Source: Rehmannia glutinosa
Taxonomy: Eukaryota; Streptophyta; Magnoliopsida; Lamiales; Orobanchaceae
Direction of reading: 5' to 3'
Length of the DNA stretch: 64,000 nt
Assembly (NCBI GenBank): GCA_016081115.2
Contig: CM071930.1
Location: 37,919,335 to 37,983,334, forward strand
Under the pieces are notes generated by a model that was not told the DNA's origin, ran no database searches, and saw only the letters and a list, made by a program, of their open reading frames with translations. Positions 10,461 to 20,501 of this stretch are shown here, one piece after another. The position numbers and the translations under genes were made by a program. Numbering within the stretch: the first letter of the stretch is position 1; every line of letters begins with the position of its first letter.

Positions 10461-11361
10461 GTTAAACATCCTGAGATATAGATATTAGAATAAGCTAATA
10501 CTCCTATTAAACAAGAAAATTATAAAATAAAAGAAATAATTGAATATTCTAATGGAGATGTCGAAATTCGATTCTCTAAAGATAGGATTGCTCGCCTTAA
10601 TTTGGGTTCTACTTCTAAAAAGGAAGAAATATTGTCAAGTAGAAATTCTACTTCTTGGTTCCTTTATCAAAATTCGAAAAGGAAGAAGTTTTATTAAAAA
10701 CTACTCTTGATGGGGTTTCTCAACCGAGTAGAAAGTTGAAATACCTTCATCAAGTCGTAAGTCTCCTACTCCTTCTGATATGGGATATGATGAAGGCATA
10801 AGTAGTTTTGGAATACATACTCTAAATATAGAAATAATAAATCTAGAAGAATCTGTTGGATCTTCGGATACAATTCAAAATGTCGAAATTGAATTTCCTC
10901 TAAGAGGAAAATTAAGAGAATTATTTTATTCTAAAAAACATGAAGTTAGAAGAAAATGGTTTTATATGAAATCAGAAAAGAGTCGGAATATATTATTTCG
11001 TAATTATAAGAAATTTTTAATAAAGTGGGGAGAAGATATGGATTTCTTTGACTTTATAGAATTTTTTTATAAATACTTCAAGAAAAAGATTTGCCCGGCT
11101 TTTTAAATGATGTTACTATCTCGTAATATAAATTCAGCTTATCAAAATTTTATTACAAAAATAGGAAAAGTTGTACGTAGTATGCATCCTCAAGAATTAA
11201 ATCTTTCTATAAAGACCGATAATAAATCGAAGTTACTGACTACTCCTTATAGAAAAGGAGAAAAGGAAACAATTGATAGAATTGAAGTTGTAATAGAACA
11301 AAATAATTTTACAAATCTAACTTTAAAAACTATAGGCAAACAATTAATTAGGATTGAATAA
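10461..11361 (+). pseudogene. Pararetrovirus polyprotein between movement protein and capsid
   Basis: A degenerate continuation with stop codons at 10460-10780, then two open pieces: 10780-11106 and 11107-11361. The first contains an acidic and Ser-rich spacer followed by a basic and aromatic block (FYSKKHEVRRKWFYMKS; EDMDFFDFIEFFYKYF) that I associate with the region upstream of the capsid in caulimovirid polyproteins. A stop at 11104-11106 separates the two pieces. No enzymatic motif is seen. Confidence 0.6.
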
Positions 11362-11474
11362 AATATCAATAAAAACATGTCTCAAGAAGTTATAACTTTA
11401 CCTAGTAGTAGTAAATATATTGTGGTTGCACATAAAAGGTTTTATTCAAACCATTACCCTCAGAAAAATTAGAT

Positions 11475-12039
11475 ATGAAAATATCTAATGAAAAAGTAGA
11501 AACTTCTGATATGTTAGAAGAAATAATGAAGAGATTACAATCTCTTGGTATTAAAGATAAATGTATTGTTCCTAAAGATATTGCTCCTATTACAGAAGTT
11601 CATAATTATGATTCTGAAATAGAAAATTATCAAAATTTTGATAAAATTGATCAAATACAAACTATGTTTGAAGAACAAGAAAGAGAACCTTATGAAATTA
11701 ATAAAGTCACTTATAAAAATGGTGAATTATCATCTTATAGAAAGCGTTATTATCATAGGCCAACCCCAATGGATTTATTATTAGAAGAACAAAATAATTT
11801 TAATTCTATATCTTTCGAAGGAAACTCTATTTGTGAATGGAATATTGATGGCTATTCAGAATATCAAAATCGAACTAAACTTCAATATATGACAATGTAT
11901 GCTTCAGCATGTCTCTAAAGGAAATCAAGATACAAATATTGCTAAAGCAATTATTCAAGGATTTACTGGCCAACTTAAAAGGTTGGTGGGATTTTCATCT
12001 AAGTAATGAAGCTAAAACTCATATATTGATGGCAGTAAA
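11475..12039 (+). pseudogene. Pararetrovirus capsid region, N-terminal half (cut by solo LTR)
   Basis: 147 open codons (11475-11918) with an acidic, Glu/Ile-rich first half and a conserved-looking YYHRPTPMDLLLEE block near residue 90, followed by a stop and a frameshift near 11918. Capsid-like wording continues in a second frame (IQGFTGQL, about 11945-11975) up to 12039, where the LTR interrupts. It would encode the structural protein that packages viral DNA. Confidence 0.65.
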
Positions 12040-13243
12040 TGTAACATCCTTACCCTTGTAGCACATGTTTATATAGTATAAAACTATAGTTCATAGGCAG
12101 CATGACTGCATTGCACATGATATTAACATGTTAATCATGATCTGTAACTCTTTTTTCGCAAGCGGAAGCATTTACTTAAAAGATTTAATAACGGTTTTCA
12201 CACAAGTACACTTTTCTATATCACAGGACATTAACATTAACGACCGTACCCTTTTATATACAGATCAAAACAAACTTCCTATATGAAATACAAATGATGA
12301 GCTGAGGGAGAAGGATGGGTATCCAGTCGGCCGACTTTTGATCCATGCTTTAAACTTCCGTCACACCCCACAGATCAACTTTTATCTACAACAACTAAAA
12401 TTGGCAATATTGCATTTGGTGAGTTGCAACCTCAGCAAGTACAATCCAATAACAAGTTATTTAATATCACACAAGCACATCATTACAACCATTCACACTC
12501 TTTGTTCATAATGTTCATAAACACATAAATGCACGTGCTTGATCATATTATGTTACTGTTATGGGCCAGCTAATACCAAGAATAAATCATGATCACGAAG
12601 ATGGCCATGGCACTCTGTAATTCTTAATTCACGTAGAGTTCATTGAACTCGGGGTGGTCGTACTGTACTCTGTAATCCAGAAATTCTAGATGTATGTAAT
12701 TCTGTAACACATGATTCAAGGTCATTAGCGGCCATAACAGAATCCATTAATCTCTGATGAATGCATTTTCTATAATCACATATTTCATTTTCGTATCAAT
12801 AACATCAGTAGAGATCGCATATCTCATCTCCATATCAATAACATCATTAGAGATCACATATCTCAATTCCATTTCATTGTTATCACATAGAGATCATATA
12901 TCCCGATTTCATCACAATATCACCAAAGAGAATCATAGAATCACATTAGAGCGCAACAAGCTTCTAATTACCATAGCCAAACAAGTAAGCAATTCATTCG
13001 AATATATTAATTATATAATATATATTACTATATATATATGTGTGTGTGCATGTGATATAGCCACATTAGTTAGTATAGGTGTGCGCATGTAATGTAGACA
13101 CATAGTTTAGATTTATATCATGTGTCTGTTCGTGCATTTTATCAATGTGTATATATGTTTGCGATTTGTTTACAAATTTCTCTTTGATCATCTAATTATA
13201 ATTTAATCTTGATAATTAAAATGCATGGTTTTGGGTTATGACA
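12040..13243 (+). mobile_element. Solo LTR, probably Ty3/gypsy type, inside the capsid region
   Basis: 1,204 bp beginning TGTAACATCC and ending GGTTATGACA, so it has the TG...CA ends of an LTR. It is flanked by the 5-bp duplication GTAAA (12035-12039 and 13244-13248). There is no gag or pol inside. A TGAGT...CTCAGCAAG stretch near 12420-12440 is similar to one in the 15371-16350 block. Orientation is not certain. The host reading frame is the same on both sides. Confidence 0.8.
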
Positions 13244-14330
13244 GTAAAAATTGAGAATAACACTCAAATATCAGATTGTGTTAATACAGTACTTATTTAT
13301 ACTATTGCTACATATTTTATTGGAGTTGCATCCTTACAGTTTTATAGGACTCAAGAACAGCTTGTGAATTTAAAATGCTATAATTTGTCTCAATTTAAGT
13401 GGTACAAAGACGTTTTCTTCTCTAAAGTCTTTACAAGAGAAGATAGTCAGCAAGACTTCTGGAAAGAAAAGTTCTTATCGGACTACCTCATTTTTTTTGC
13501 GAAAGAGTTAAAACTCGATTAAGGAATAATTCCTTACCATCTTTATACTTACGGAGAATTAGCCTCAGAAATTATAACGGAAGAAATATGCTTATATAAT
13601 GAAATAAAATTGCATAAACAAATTCAAAAAGAAAAGATATTTGGAAAAACGATAATAGGATATTTTTGTGAACAAATTGGGTTATCTCTTATAAAAGAAA
13701 TACAAAGAAAAAGAAATACCCCACCTAAGAAAAGATTTTCTAGAAAAAGAAATGATCAACAGAAAGAACATTATGATATTTCTTAAAGAAAGAATACTAG
13801 AAATCAAAAAAGAAATCAACATCCTAGTAAAGGAAAACAAAAGAAAATTCCAATATGTTGGAATTGTCATGCTCCTGGACATTATGCTAATAAATGCAAA
13901 ATGAAAAAGAAAATAAATAGTCTTGATATTAATGAAGATCATAAAAATTCTCTTAAAAACTTCTTATAGAAGAATCTGACTCAGAAAAAGAAAACTTTAA
14001 ATTATCTGTTATCACATAAATTGATTCTAAAAAAGAAGAAGAAGAAGATCCAGAAGATAATAATAATAGTGAAAGTCATAATGATGATAGTGACAATTGT
14101 GATGGCAAATGTGACTACTATAAAGCTTTATGCAAGGCTAATTGATTATTTGTTCTTACTAAAGAAGAAAATTTTATCCTTGATCTTATTGAAAAAATCT
14201 CAGATCCAGAATGAAAGAAAGAATTGCTTAAACAATACTTAGAGTCTTATAAGATAAAAGGGAAAGATAAAGGATTAAAATTAAAAGCACCTGCAATTTC
14301 CTTATTTGTTTATCTCATTGAAAAGGCCAA
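13244..14330 (+). pseudogene. Pararetrovirus capsid region, C-terminal half with zinc knuckle
   Basis: Open to 13522 (frame 13238-13522), with a FKWYKDVFFSKVF and DFWKEKFLSDYLIFF capsid-like core. It then degrades with stops, but a CCHC knuckle at 13856-13897 (CWNCHAPGHYANKC, CX2CX4HX4C) is intact. An acidic Asp/Glu/Asn/Ser tract (about 14000-14110) and a Lys-rich tail follow. In caulimovirids the next domains should be protease, RT and RNase H; here the intergenic repeat begins instead at about 14330. Confidence 0.7.
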
Positions 14331-15360
14331 GTATTTATTAAATAGAGTTGGATTGATATTCTTCAAAACTTGTGTTCTATCATCAAGGTGCTAAAAGGCA
14401 CTTATGAAAATAGATAAGGGCCAAAACCATCCTTTGTGATGACTCTTAAATGTGTATAATTTATTGATTATGATTAGGCTTTTCTTAAATGTGTATAATT
14501 TATGATAAGGGCCAAAACCATCCTTTATAAGGGCTAATATTCTTTTAATAAAGATAGATTAGTATTCTTCAAAACTTGCGTCTATCTTCAAGGTGCCCAA
14601 AGGCATTATGAAAAGAGATAAGGGCCGAAAACTTTTTTTTGTAATGGCTCTTAATTTTGTATCATTTATTTACTAGGATTTCAGTTTCCTTTATTTGACT
14701 AGATTATCTAAGGGGATAAATATTCAATAATAAAGTTAGATTTGTATTCTTCAAAACTTGTGTTCTATTTTAAAAGTACTACAAGGCACTTATGAAAAGA
14801 GAAAATGGCCAAAAACCTTCCTTTGTGATTGCTCTTATATGTGTATCATTCATTGATTAGGATTAGAGTTTCCTTATTTGTTAAGCGAATTTAAAAGGAT
14901 CAATATTCATTAAATAAAGCTAGTTTGGTATTCTTCAAAACTTGTGTTCAATCTTCAAGGTGCTAAAAGGAAATTATGAAAAGAGATGATGGACAAAAAC
15001 TTTCATTTGTTATTGCTCTTACATGTGTATCATTCATTAATTGGGATCAAAGTTTCTTTATTTGTTTAGCTCATTTAATAAAGTTTGATGGTATTCTTCA
15101 AAAACCTTCCTTTGTGATGACTCTAAAATGTGTATAATTATTTGATTAGGATTAGGGTTTTCTTATTTGATTAAGTCATTTAAAAGGCTCAATATTCATT
15201 AAATAAAGTTATATTAGTAATCATCAAAACTTGTGTTTTATCTTCAAGGTGCCAAAAGGCACTTATGAAAAGGGACAAGGGCCAAAAACTTTTCTTTGTG
15301 ATGGCTTTTAAATGTGTATCATTCACTGATTATTCAGTTCCCTTATTTGTCTTGCTTTTT
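14331..15360 (+). repeat. Tandem intergenic repeats, right end of the pararetrovirus
   Basis: Five to six degenerate units of about 160-205 bp. The marker TTCTTCAAAACTTGTGTT or a variant starts near 14359, 14564, 14746, 14930, 15093 and 15220. Each unit continues with CTATCTTCAAGGTGC, AAAAGGCACTTATGAAAA, then TTCCTTTGTGATGGCTC and AATGTGTATCATTCATTGAT. The last one and a half units are the closest match to the left block 2133-2395, as expected if both ends derive from one circular genome. Confidence 0.8.
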
Positions 15361-15370
15361 CAAAATGATA

Positions 15371-16350
15371 ATGTCACGCCCCAAATTTATATACCCAAAA
15401 AAATAGAATGACATCCAATAGAGTACAACCCCAAATATTCCAAAGTACAAATAGGTAAAAACCATAAATACAGCGCAAGTCTACAAATTTATAATATATA
15501 AATAAAATAAATTTGCAACTCACCTAACTATTACAAGATAAAGTAATTATATTGCCCAAACGCTGAGAGATAAGCCCTTCAAATAGAAATTGCTATGTAA
15601 AGTCAACTCTGAGCTACAAGTCTCATGTGAAATCTCATCGATCTCAAAATATTCGGTCTCTGAAAAGTTTTATGAAAATCATGGGGTGAGCTAAATAAGC
15701 TCAGTGGGTTGGGGTAGAGGAATGCAATATCTATTTAATGAAAGATAAAATGTTTCTTTGAGAAAAGTACTTAGAAATATTTATGTATGCATGATAATGA
15801 TGTACATAAGAATTATTTGCCGTAATGATTAAGAATAGATTGCAAGTCAATATTGATATATTAATTTTTGATGCTATCAGTGTGATGTTATACATTGTAC
15901 AACAGTTAGTCAAGTACGGTAAACATTTTGGTTTTAAAACGGCTAATAGATATCCCAATTTTTAAAACAAATAATGGACATCTCATTTTAAAAACAAAGT
16001 ATAAATAATTAATCACTTAGTTGGTCGGCCCAAAATAAGAAATGTAGGATCAGTGTTGATCGGACACTGACCGTGTCCATTCTCCTTGTTGCTTCCAACA
16101 ATATTTGGCCAAAGGCCTGTCACCTTATCCCTCCCCGTAGGCTCGACATCTCTTTAGCTATGGGCTTTTGCTCAGAGATCGTCATATTCATGAATATATC
16201 GTTCTACGACCCAGATTACCGCCTCTCCGCCACGGCTAGAAAATGGGATTAGGCATATGAGCGATCAAACAAGGACTACGCATAACTGCATTCGATCTAT
16301 TGTCTACCCTACCCACACCTCAATAGACTCAAAACAGTTAATATTTTTGT
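15371..16350. mobile_element. 980-bp LTR-like insertion with 10-bp direct repeats
   Basis: Flanked by the exact 10-bp repeat CAAAATGATA (15361-15370, 16351-16360). The sequence starts ATGTCACGCCCC and ends ATATTTTTGT. The TGTCACGCCCC start and an internal GGTGAGCTAAATAAGCTCAGTGGG stretch (15684-15707) are LTR-like, but a 10-bp duplication is longer than the usual 5 bp. No ORF of note. The alternative is a Mutator-like non-autonomous element, but I see no clear terminal inverted repeats. Confidence 0.5.
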
Positions 16351-16403
16351 CAAAATGATATTTTTTTAATAAGATTGAAAATAATATAAAAGAAAGGAAA
16401 AGT

Positions 16404-16424
16404 CTCGATCACAAGCCGATCAAG
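16404..16424 (-). other. LINE K 3' hairpin with GGCTTGT loop
   Basis: On the LINE strand, CTTGATC-GGCTTGT-GATCGAG: a 7-bp stem with one G-U pair and the same 7-base loop as in the other LINEs of the window. It lies about 40 bases from the poly(A) tail. Confidence 0.7.
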
Positions 16425-16655
16425 TAGCGCAATGTTTGGGGACTCGTTAAAAACCTACCGGAGTAAAACCACCCTTGTGGGAAAAATATCTAGTAGGAAA
16501 AGAGTACCCCCGCGGGAAGAAAGCCATAAGATACATACAAATCACAGAAACCGGAATTATCTAACAAATCTATATTGTGTACGTCCAACATAATCATCAG
16601 TGAGTAGAGAGATAATATCCTCTGGAGGTGCATCCCACCATTTGGATTCCGAGTA

Positions 16656-17602
16656 TTAACTGAGATAATCTGCCACAAGATTTCCTCGTGATAGATGTGA
16701 GAAATAACAAAATTCATTTCGAAATCGGATGCAGAATCGCCAATGCCTTAAGTCGCCAAGGGATGGAGCCGTCACAATTACGAAAGAGATCCACCACAAA
16801 AGTCGAGTCTGAATCCACCCAAAGATTCGTCCACCCCTTGTGGAAAGCGTAGGAGATAGCACGTATAACCGCCATTAACTCTACCTCAAAAGCATTTCCC
16901 GAGCCGCTTTGTTCAATAAAGCAACCTCTGAAAAAAACCCTTGACGTACGGTAAACCCTGGCATCCACGAGACTCCCCAGAGAACCAGAAGCACTGCCAT
17001 CCGTATTAACTTTAATCCAACCTGGGAGAGGTAAATGCCAAACGAGGATGGATGACGCTGGGAGCCCTGGGAGCACAGCACAACCCTGAACCTTGAGACG
17101 ATGAAGACAAAGGAGATCATCTTGAGTGTTATATTCATGCAGCCCTTGTCCAAAACAGTAGATTCCAAAATCATTGCCCGAAGTTGAACCAACGCCGCAT
17201 CCGGAGACCATTTTGTGTCATTAAAAATAACATCATTCCAAATATGCCAAAGGAGCCAAACGCAGGGAATAAAAGCCACCTTCCATAGAAAATCCACCTG
17301 ATCACTGCAGTGGAAACCCACAATAGAGACCAAAAATTCATGGAAACTATGTGTTTTATGCATAGTAACAACGAATGAGTCAGCCATCCATCCCCGCAGA
17401 GTTCCTGCAAAATCACAAGAAACAAAAAGATGATCAATGAATCCGAGTGAGAGTAACACATACTACTAAAAGTTGGCCCAATAAAGCCATGAGAATGCAT
17501 AATGCCTACAACCGCAAGGCGTCTGAAAATCGCTCTCCAAACAACCATTGATCGCCTTTTCGGAATGTGCATAGACCAAATCCAAGATCCCCATCTAACC
17601 AC
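16656..17602 (-). pseudogene. LINE K ORF2: zf-RVT and RNase H
   Basis: Three overlapping frames. 17171-17602 carries the zf-RVT start (MHIPKRRSMVVWRAIFRRLAV). 16881-17459 carries the FIDHLFVSCDFAGTL half and the FLWKVAFIPCVWLLWHIWNDV helix. 16714-17211 carries RNase H, with VNTDGSASG, the acidic ELMAVIRAI segment and WVDSDSTFVVDLF. The last His/Asp segment (REGNLVADYLS-like) is in the 16656-16862 frame. At least two frameshifts are present. Confidence 0.8.
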
Positions 17603-17630
17603 CGGGAGAGAAGGCCGCAGAAATGACTAA

Positions 17631-17830
17631 GGGTATGTTTGTTTAGTGATTGGGAGTGATTGGGGGAAGTTTTTGGAGGTGATTGGGGGAAGTGGAGTTT
17701 GATGTGATGTATTGGGAAATGTGTGTATTAGTAGAGAAATGCATTGGGAAGCGTAATGTAATGTTTGGTTGGTGATTGGGGGAAGAAATTGGAAAAGTTT
17801 ACTTCTGGGGAATGCTAACCAAACATACCC
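17631..17830. mobile_element. Tourist-like (PIF/Harbinger) MITE
   Basis: Exactly 200 bp between TAA duplications (17628-17630, 17831-17833). The terminal inverted repeats are GGGTATGTTTGtTTAGtgatt at the left and its near-complement (AACCAAACATACCC) at the right. The interior is a T/G-rich GATTGGGGGAAG repeat with no ORF. The TAA target and the GGG start fit Tourist MITEs mobilised by PIF/Harbinger transposases. It lies between the zf-RVT part and the RT connection of LINE K. Confidence 0.85.
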
Positions 17831-17833
17831 TAA

Positions 17834-19365
17834 GCCTCTTTAGAGAAACCACCCCATTCATGGAGTGCGTCCAGACTCGTTTATCCATAGAATTCGGGGG
17901 AAGCGGACAACGGACGATATCATGAACAATGTACAAATAAGCCTCCATGAATGATATAGTAAAATTCCAAGTGTTATAATAATAGAAATCCGAAATCCTA
18001 TCCTGAAAGTGAATCTGGTATTCTTTGGGAATGCCAATCCGGTCCGCAATAACATAACCTAGCCAATTGTTTGTCCAAAAACCAGCAGACGAATGCGCCC
18101 CGGGACCCAACGAGACTCCATTAAGCAACTCTGAACTAGAGGGCGAAGACCAGCCCAGGTCAACGAAGGTAAGAATGTGTCTAGAAATAGAAGCCCCAAA
18201 AAATGCCTTAGATAGAAACATAGAATTGAAGACTCTGGTGAACATGATGGGCATTATCAGTATTAGTCGCACAGAGAATGTCAATATCACCAACATACAA
18301 CATCATAATAGATGGAAATTGAATGTTACGCGGAGCAACAAATGGCATGAGGCGATGGGATGACACCGAATCGGTGAAAATTCTCGCCCAACACTTCTCT
18401 CAAAGAACAAAAAAAGCGGAGATAGAGGATCCCCCTATCTAACCCCGCGAGAACAAGAGAAGTAACCCACAGGCGAACCATTCAACAAGACCGAGATGCG
18501 AGCATAGTTAAGAATCACCAAAATCCAGCTAATAAACTTATCAGAAAACTCAAACCTGCGCAAGACATAAAGAAAAATGTCCCAGCTCAAAGTATCAAAG
18601 GCTTTACGAATGTCAATCTTTAAAATCATGTTCTTATCAGCCATATTCTGCAAAATATTGAAGCCTTCCGAGACCAAAGCGATACAATTGTGAATATGAC
18701 GTCCCGAAATTAACCCAAACTGAGTGGGGGAAAGAACACTGTTGATAATCTTCCCAAATCTAGTAGCCAAAATCTTCGTAATGGTCTTAAAAATGAAATT
18801 ACTCATGACAATTAGCCTGAAGTTTTCAATAATAATTGCATCTTTGCATTAAGGAGTAAGGACCATAAAACTGGAATTGAGTCCACCTGGCAAAGAACCG
18901 GACACAAAGAAGTGATGAATTGCATCAATGACGTTAGTGGAAATAATATCCCAACAATGATGATAGAAAACCCCATTGAAACCATCAGGACCAGGGAAGC
19001 TATCAACACCAAGATCAAAAACTGCCTCCTGATCTCACTCTCAGAAGGCAAGGAGTGAAGAACAACATTATCAATCTATTTGAGGCGAGAGGCCGGAGTA
19101 ATAATCTGATCAATAGTGGAGAAATCGATAGGGGAGCCAACTGGGGCCATGAATATCTCTTCGAAGAAGTGGATGACATGGCCACAGATGGCAATCGGAT
19201 CTCAGAAAAATGACCGTCAATCATCAAACCATGAATACCAGACCGAATGGCCTTGGTTTGACATCGACAATTGAAGAAAGAGGTGTTCCAACTAAAGGAA
19301 TAAGGCATGATTAAGAGAACATTGAGCATCGAATTCCTGCTCCCTGAGGTTGTCATTATAGCCAA
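17834..19365 (-). pseudogene. LINE K ORF2: RT domain
   Basis: Pieces in order: 19015-19365 (linker and start of fingers), 18812-19051 (VSMGFSIIIVGIL, PGPDGF equivalent in another frame), and 18435-18806 (KTITKILATRFGKII, FGLISGRHIHNCIALVSEGFNIL, KIDIRKAFDTLSWDIFLYVL, PVGYFSCSRGVR). Remnants of the YADD and connection region are out of frame (the VGDIDIL equivalent at about 18250-18300). 17799-18296 holds the TNNWLGYVIADRIGIP segment. The stretch between the palm and connection is shortened, so part of the thumb is deleted. Confidence 0.78.
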
Positions 19366-19371
19366 TAGTCT

Positions 19372-20236
19372 CTATATCCGATTGAATTTGATGAACTTTC
19401 TCCAATTTGTCATCCACTGCATGATTGACATCACCGAATACCTCCCTATTCCAAATACGAAGCACTGGACGCAACCGCTTTGAAAACCCGGGTGCTTGAT
19501 CCACATACGCTGAAAATGAAAAGGCCCCGGACTCCGCATAGCCTGCATTGAGAAGGAGAGGAAAAGGGGATGGTGATTGGAACAAATACGAGGGAGTACA
19601 TAATTATCCACCTTTTGCTAAAGGGAGAGAAAGTGAGAATTAGCAATAGAGCGATCCAACCTAACTTGAATGAGGTTATGCCGACCTTTCATTGTACACC
19701 AAGTAAAAAAGTGGCCCATGGTTGGAATAACAGTCAACCCTGGATTATCAATAAAATCACGAACGTCCTGACAGGATACGAAAGAAGCAATCCCCTAACC
19801 CTTCTTCTCATGATTACCCAGAATAGCATTAAAGTCCCCCATTAAAACCAAATCATTAATACCCAAACCAGCGATATTATCCCAGAGATAATGACGATCT
19901 ACATGATTACAAAGGGTGTGCACAAACCCCAAATGAAAACTGATATTAGCATATTGAGCCTTGAGAATGATACACTGGTCAGAAATGAGAACATATTGAA
20001 GAATAGTCACATCCGAGCACCGAAAAATCCAAATATCGATCTCCCATTTGAACGAAAATTCCCGCACCACAAATCGTAAACCCGAATGACCCAAAAGAAT
20101 CATGAATAACATCCAGCTCCATCTTAGGTTCCAAGATGGCGACCAAAGATGGATTGTGACGTTGACAGAAGGCTTTAAGAACATTGCGGGAAGAATCATT
20201 CCCTATCCCTATGATGTTCCAGAACAAGCAATTCAT
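19372..20236 (-). pseudogene. LINE K ORF2: endonuclease
   Basis: The ORF2 start reads MNCLFWNIIGIGNDSSRNVLKAF at 20236 (frame 19979-20236) and retains ILEPKMELDVI, so the catalytic glutamate is present. Frame 19795-20199 continues with LGFVHTLCNHVDRHYLWDN and LVLMGDFNAILGNHEKKG. The C-terminal half, with the histidine-containing motif, is split among short frames at 19372-19646. It is inactive through frameshifts. Confidence 0.78.
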
Positions 20237-20330
20237 ATGTTAACTTCTAAGGTCGAGGACCGTGTTGGGGACATGGGGGTGGGTCATCAGAAGTAGGCTG
20301 CGAACTCATAGACTCCATGTTGCCAATAGA

Positions 20331-20501
20331 TTTTTTTTTTTGGAAACGAAAACATACTTGCATTATAATAAACATATAGGTTAACATAATTAAAATTCAA
20401 ATTATACGACACCACCCTACCAGAATAGAACAACAAAAGAAACCATCTCTCATAAACCTAAACACACATGTATATATCACGCGTCAAATAAAATATAAAG
20501 T
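20331..20501 (-). other. 3' flank of the DUF295 relic with a poly(A)-like end
   Basis: On the minus strand this follows the DUF295 stop and ends in 11 A residues (TTTTTTTTTTT at 20331-20341), directly abutting LINE K. It could be the 3' UTR and tail of a retrocopied mRNA. Confidence 0.45.

Larger units (their letters stand above)
2133..15360 (+). mobile_element. Endogenous pararetrovirus-like element (Caulimoviridae-like), MP-CP unit
   Basis: A degenerate integrated plant pararetrovirus, very A+T rich compared with its LINE neighbours. In order it holds an intergenic repeat block, a primer-binding site for initiator tRNA-Met, a short ORF, a polyprotein start, a movement protein of the 30K type, a spacer domain, a capsid region with zinc knuckle, an acidic tail, then the intergenic repeat again. 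No aspartic protease, reverse transcriptase or RNase H is seen between the capsid tail and the second repeat block. LINE A and a solo LTR interrupt it. Without those two insertions the repeat-to-repeat unit is about 4.9 kb. Assignment to the family rests on domain order and movement/capsid resemblance; the genus is not determined. Confidence 0.8.
16361..20330 (-). mobile_element. LINE K, 5'-truncated L1-type LINE
   Basis: About 4 kb of a minus-strand LINE from a family distinct from A, B, F and H. The poly(A) tail reads as TTTTTTT at 16361-16367, directly next to the 10-bp repeat of the preceding block. It runs through RNase H, zf-RVT, RT and endonuclease to the ORF2 start near 20236 and a short piece of ORF1 tail. 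It stops at a poly(T) run at 20331. A MITE interrupts it at 17631-17830. No target-site duplication was found. Confidence 0.82.

Noticed and set aside
13014..13050. TA/TG-rich stretch as a promoter
   Set aside because: It is a microsatellite-like run inside the solo LTR with no other support.
13682..13942. 86-codon minus-strand ORF
   Set aside because: Antisense of the Lys-rich capsid tail; the hydrophobic composition is a by-product of A-rich codons on the other strand.
15361..16360. CAAAATGATA as the target duplication of LINE K
   Set aside because: The second copy would have to be at the LINE's 5' end near 20330, but it is at 15361; the pair instead bounds the 980-bp block.
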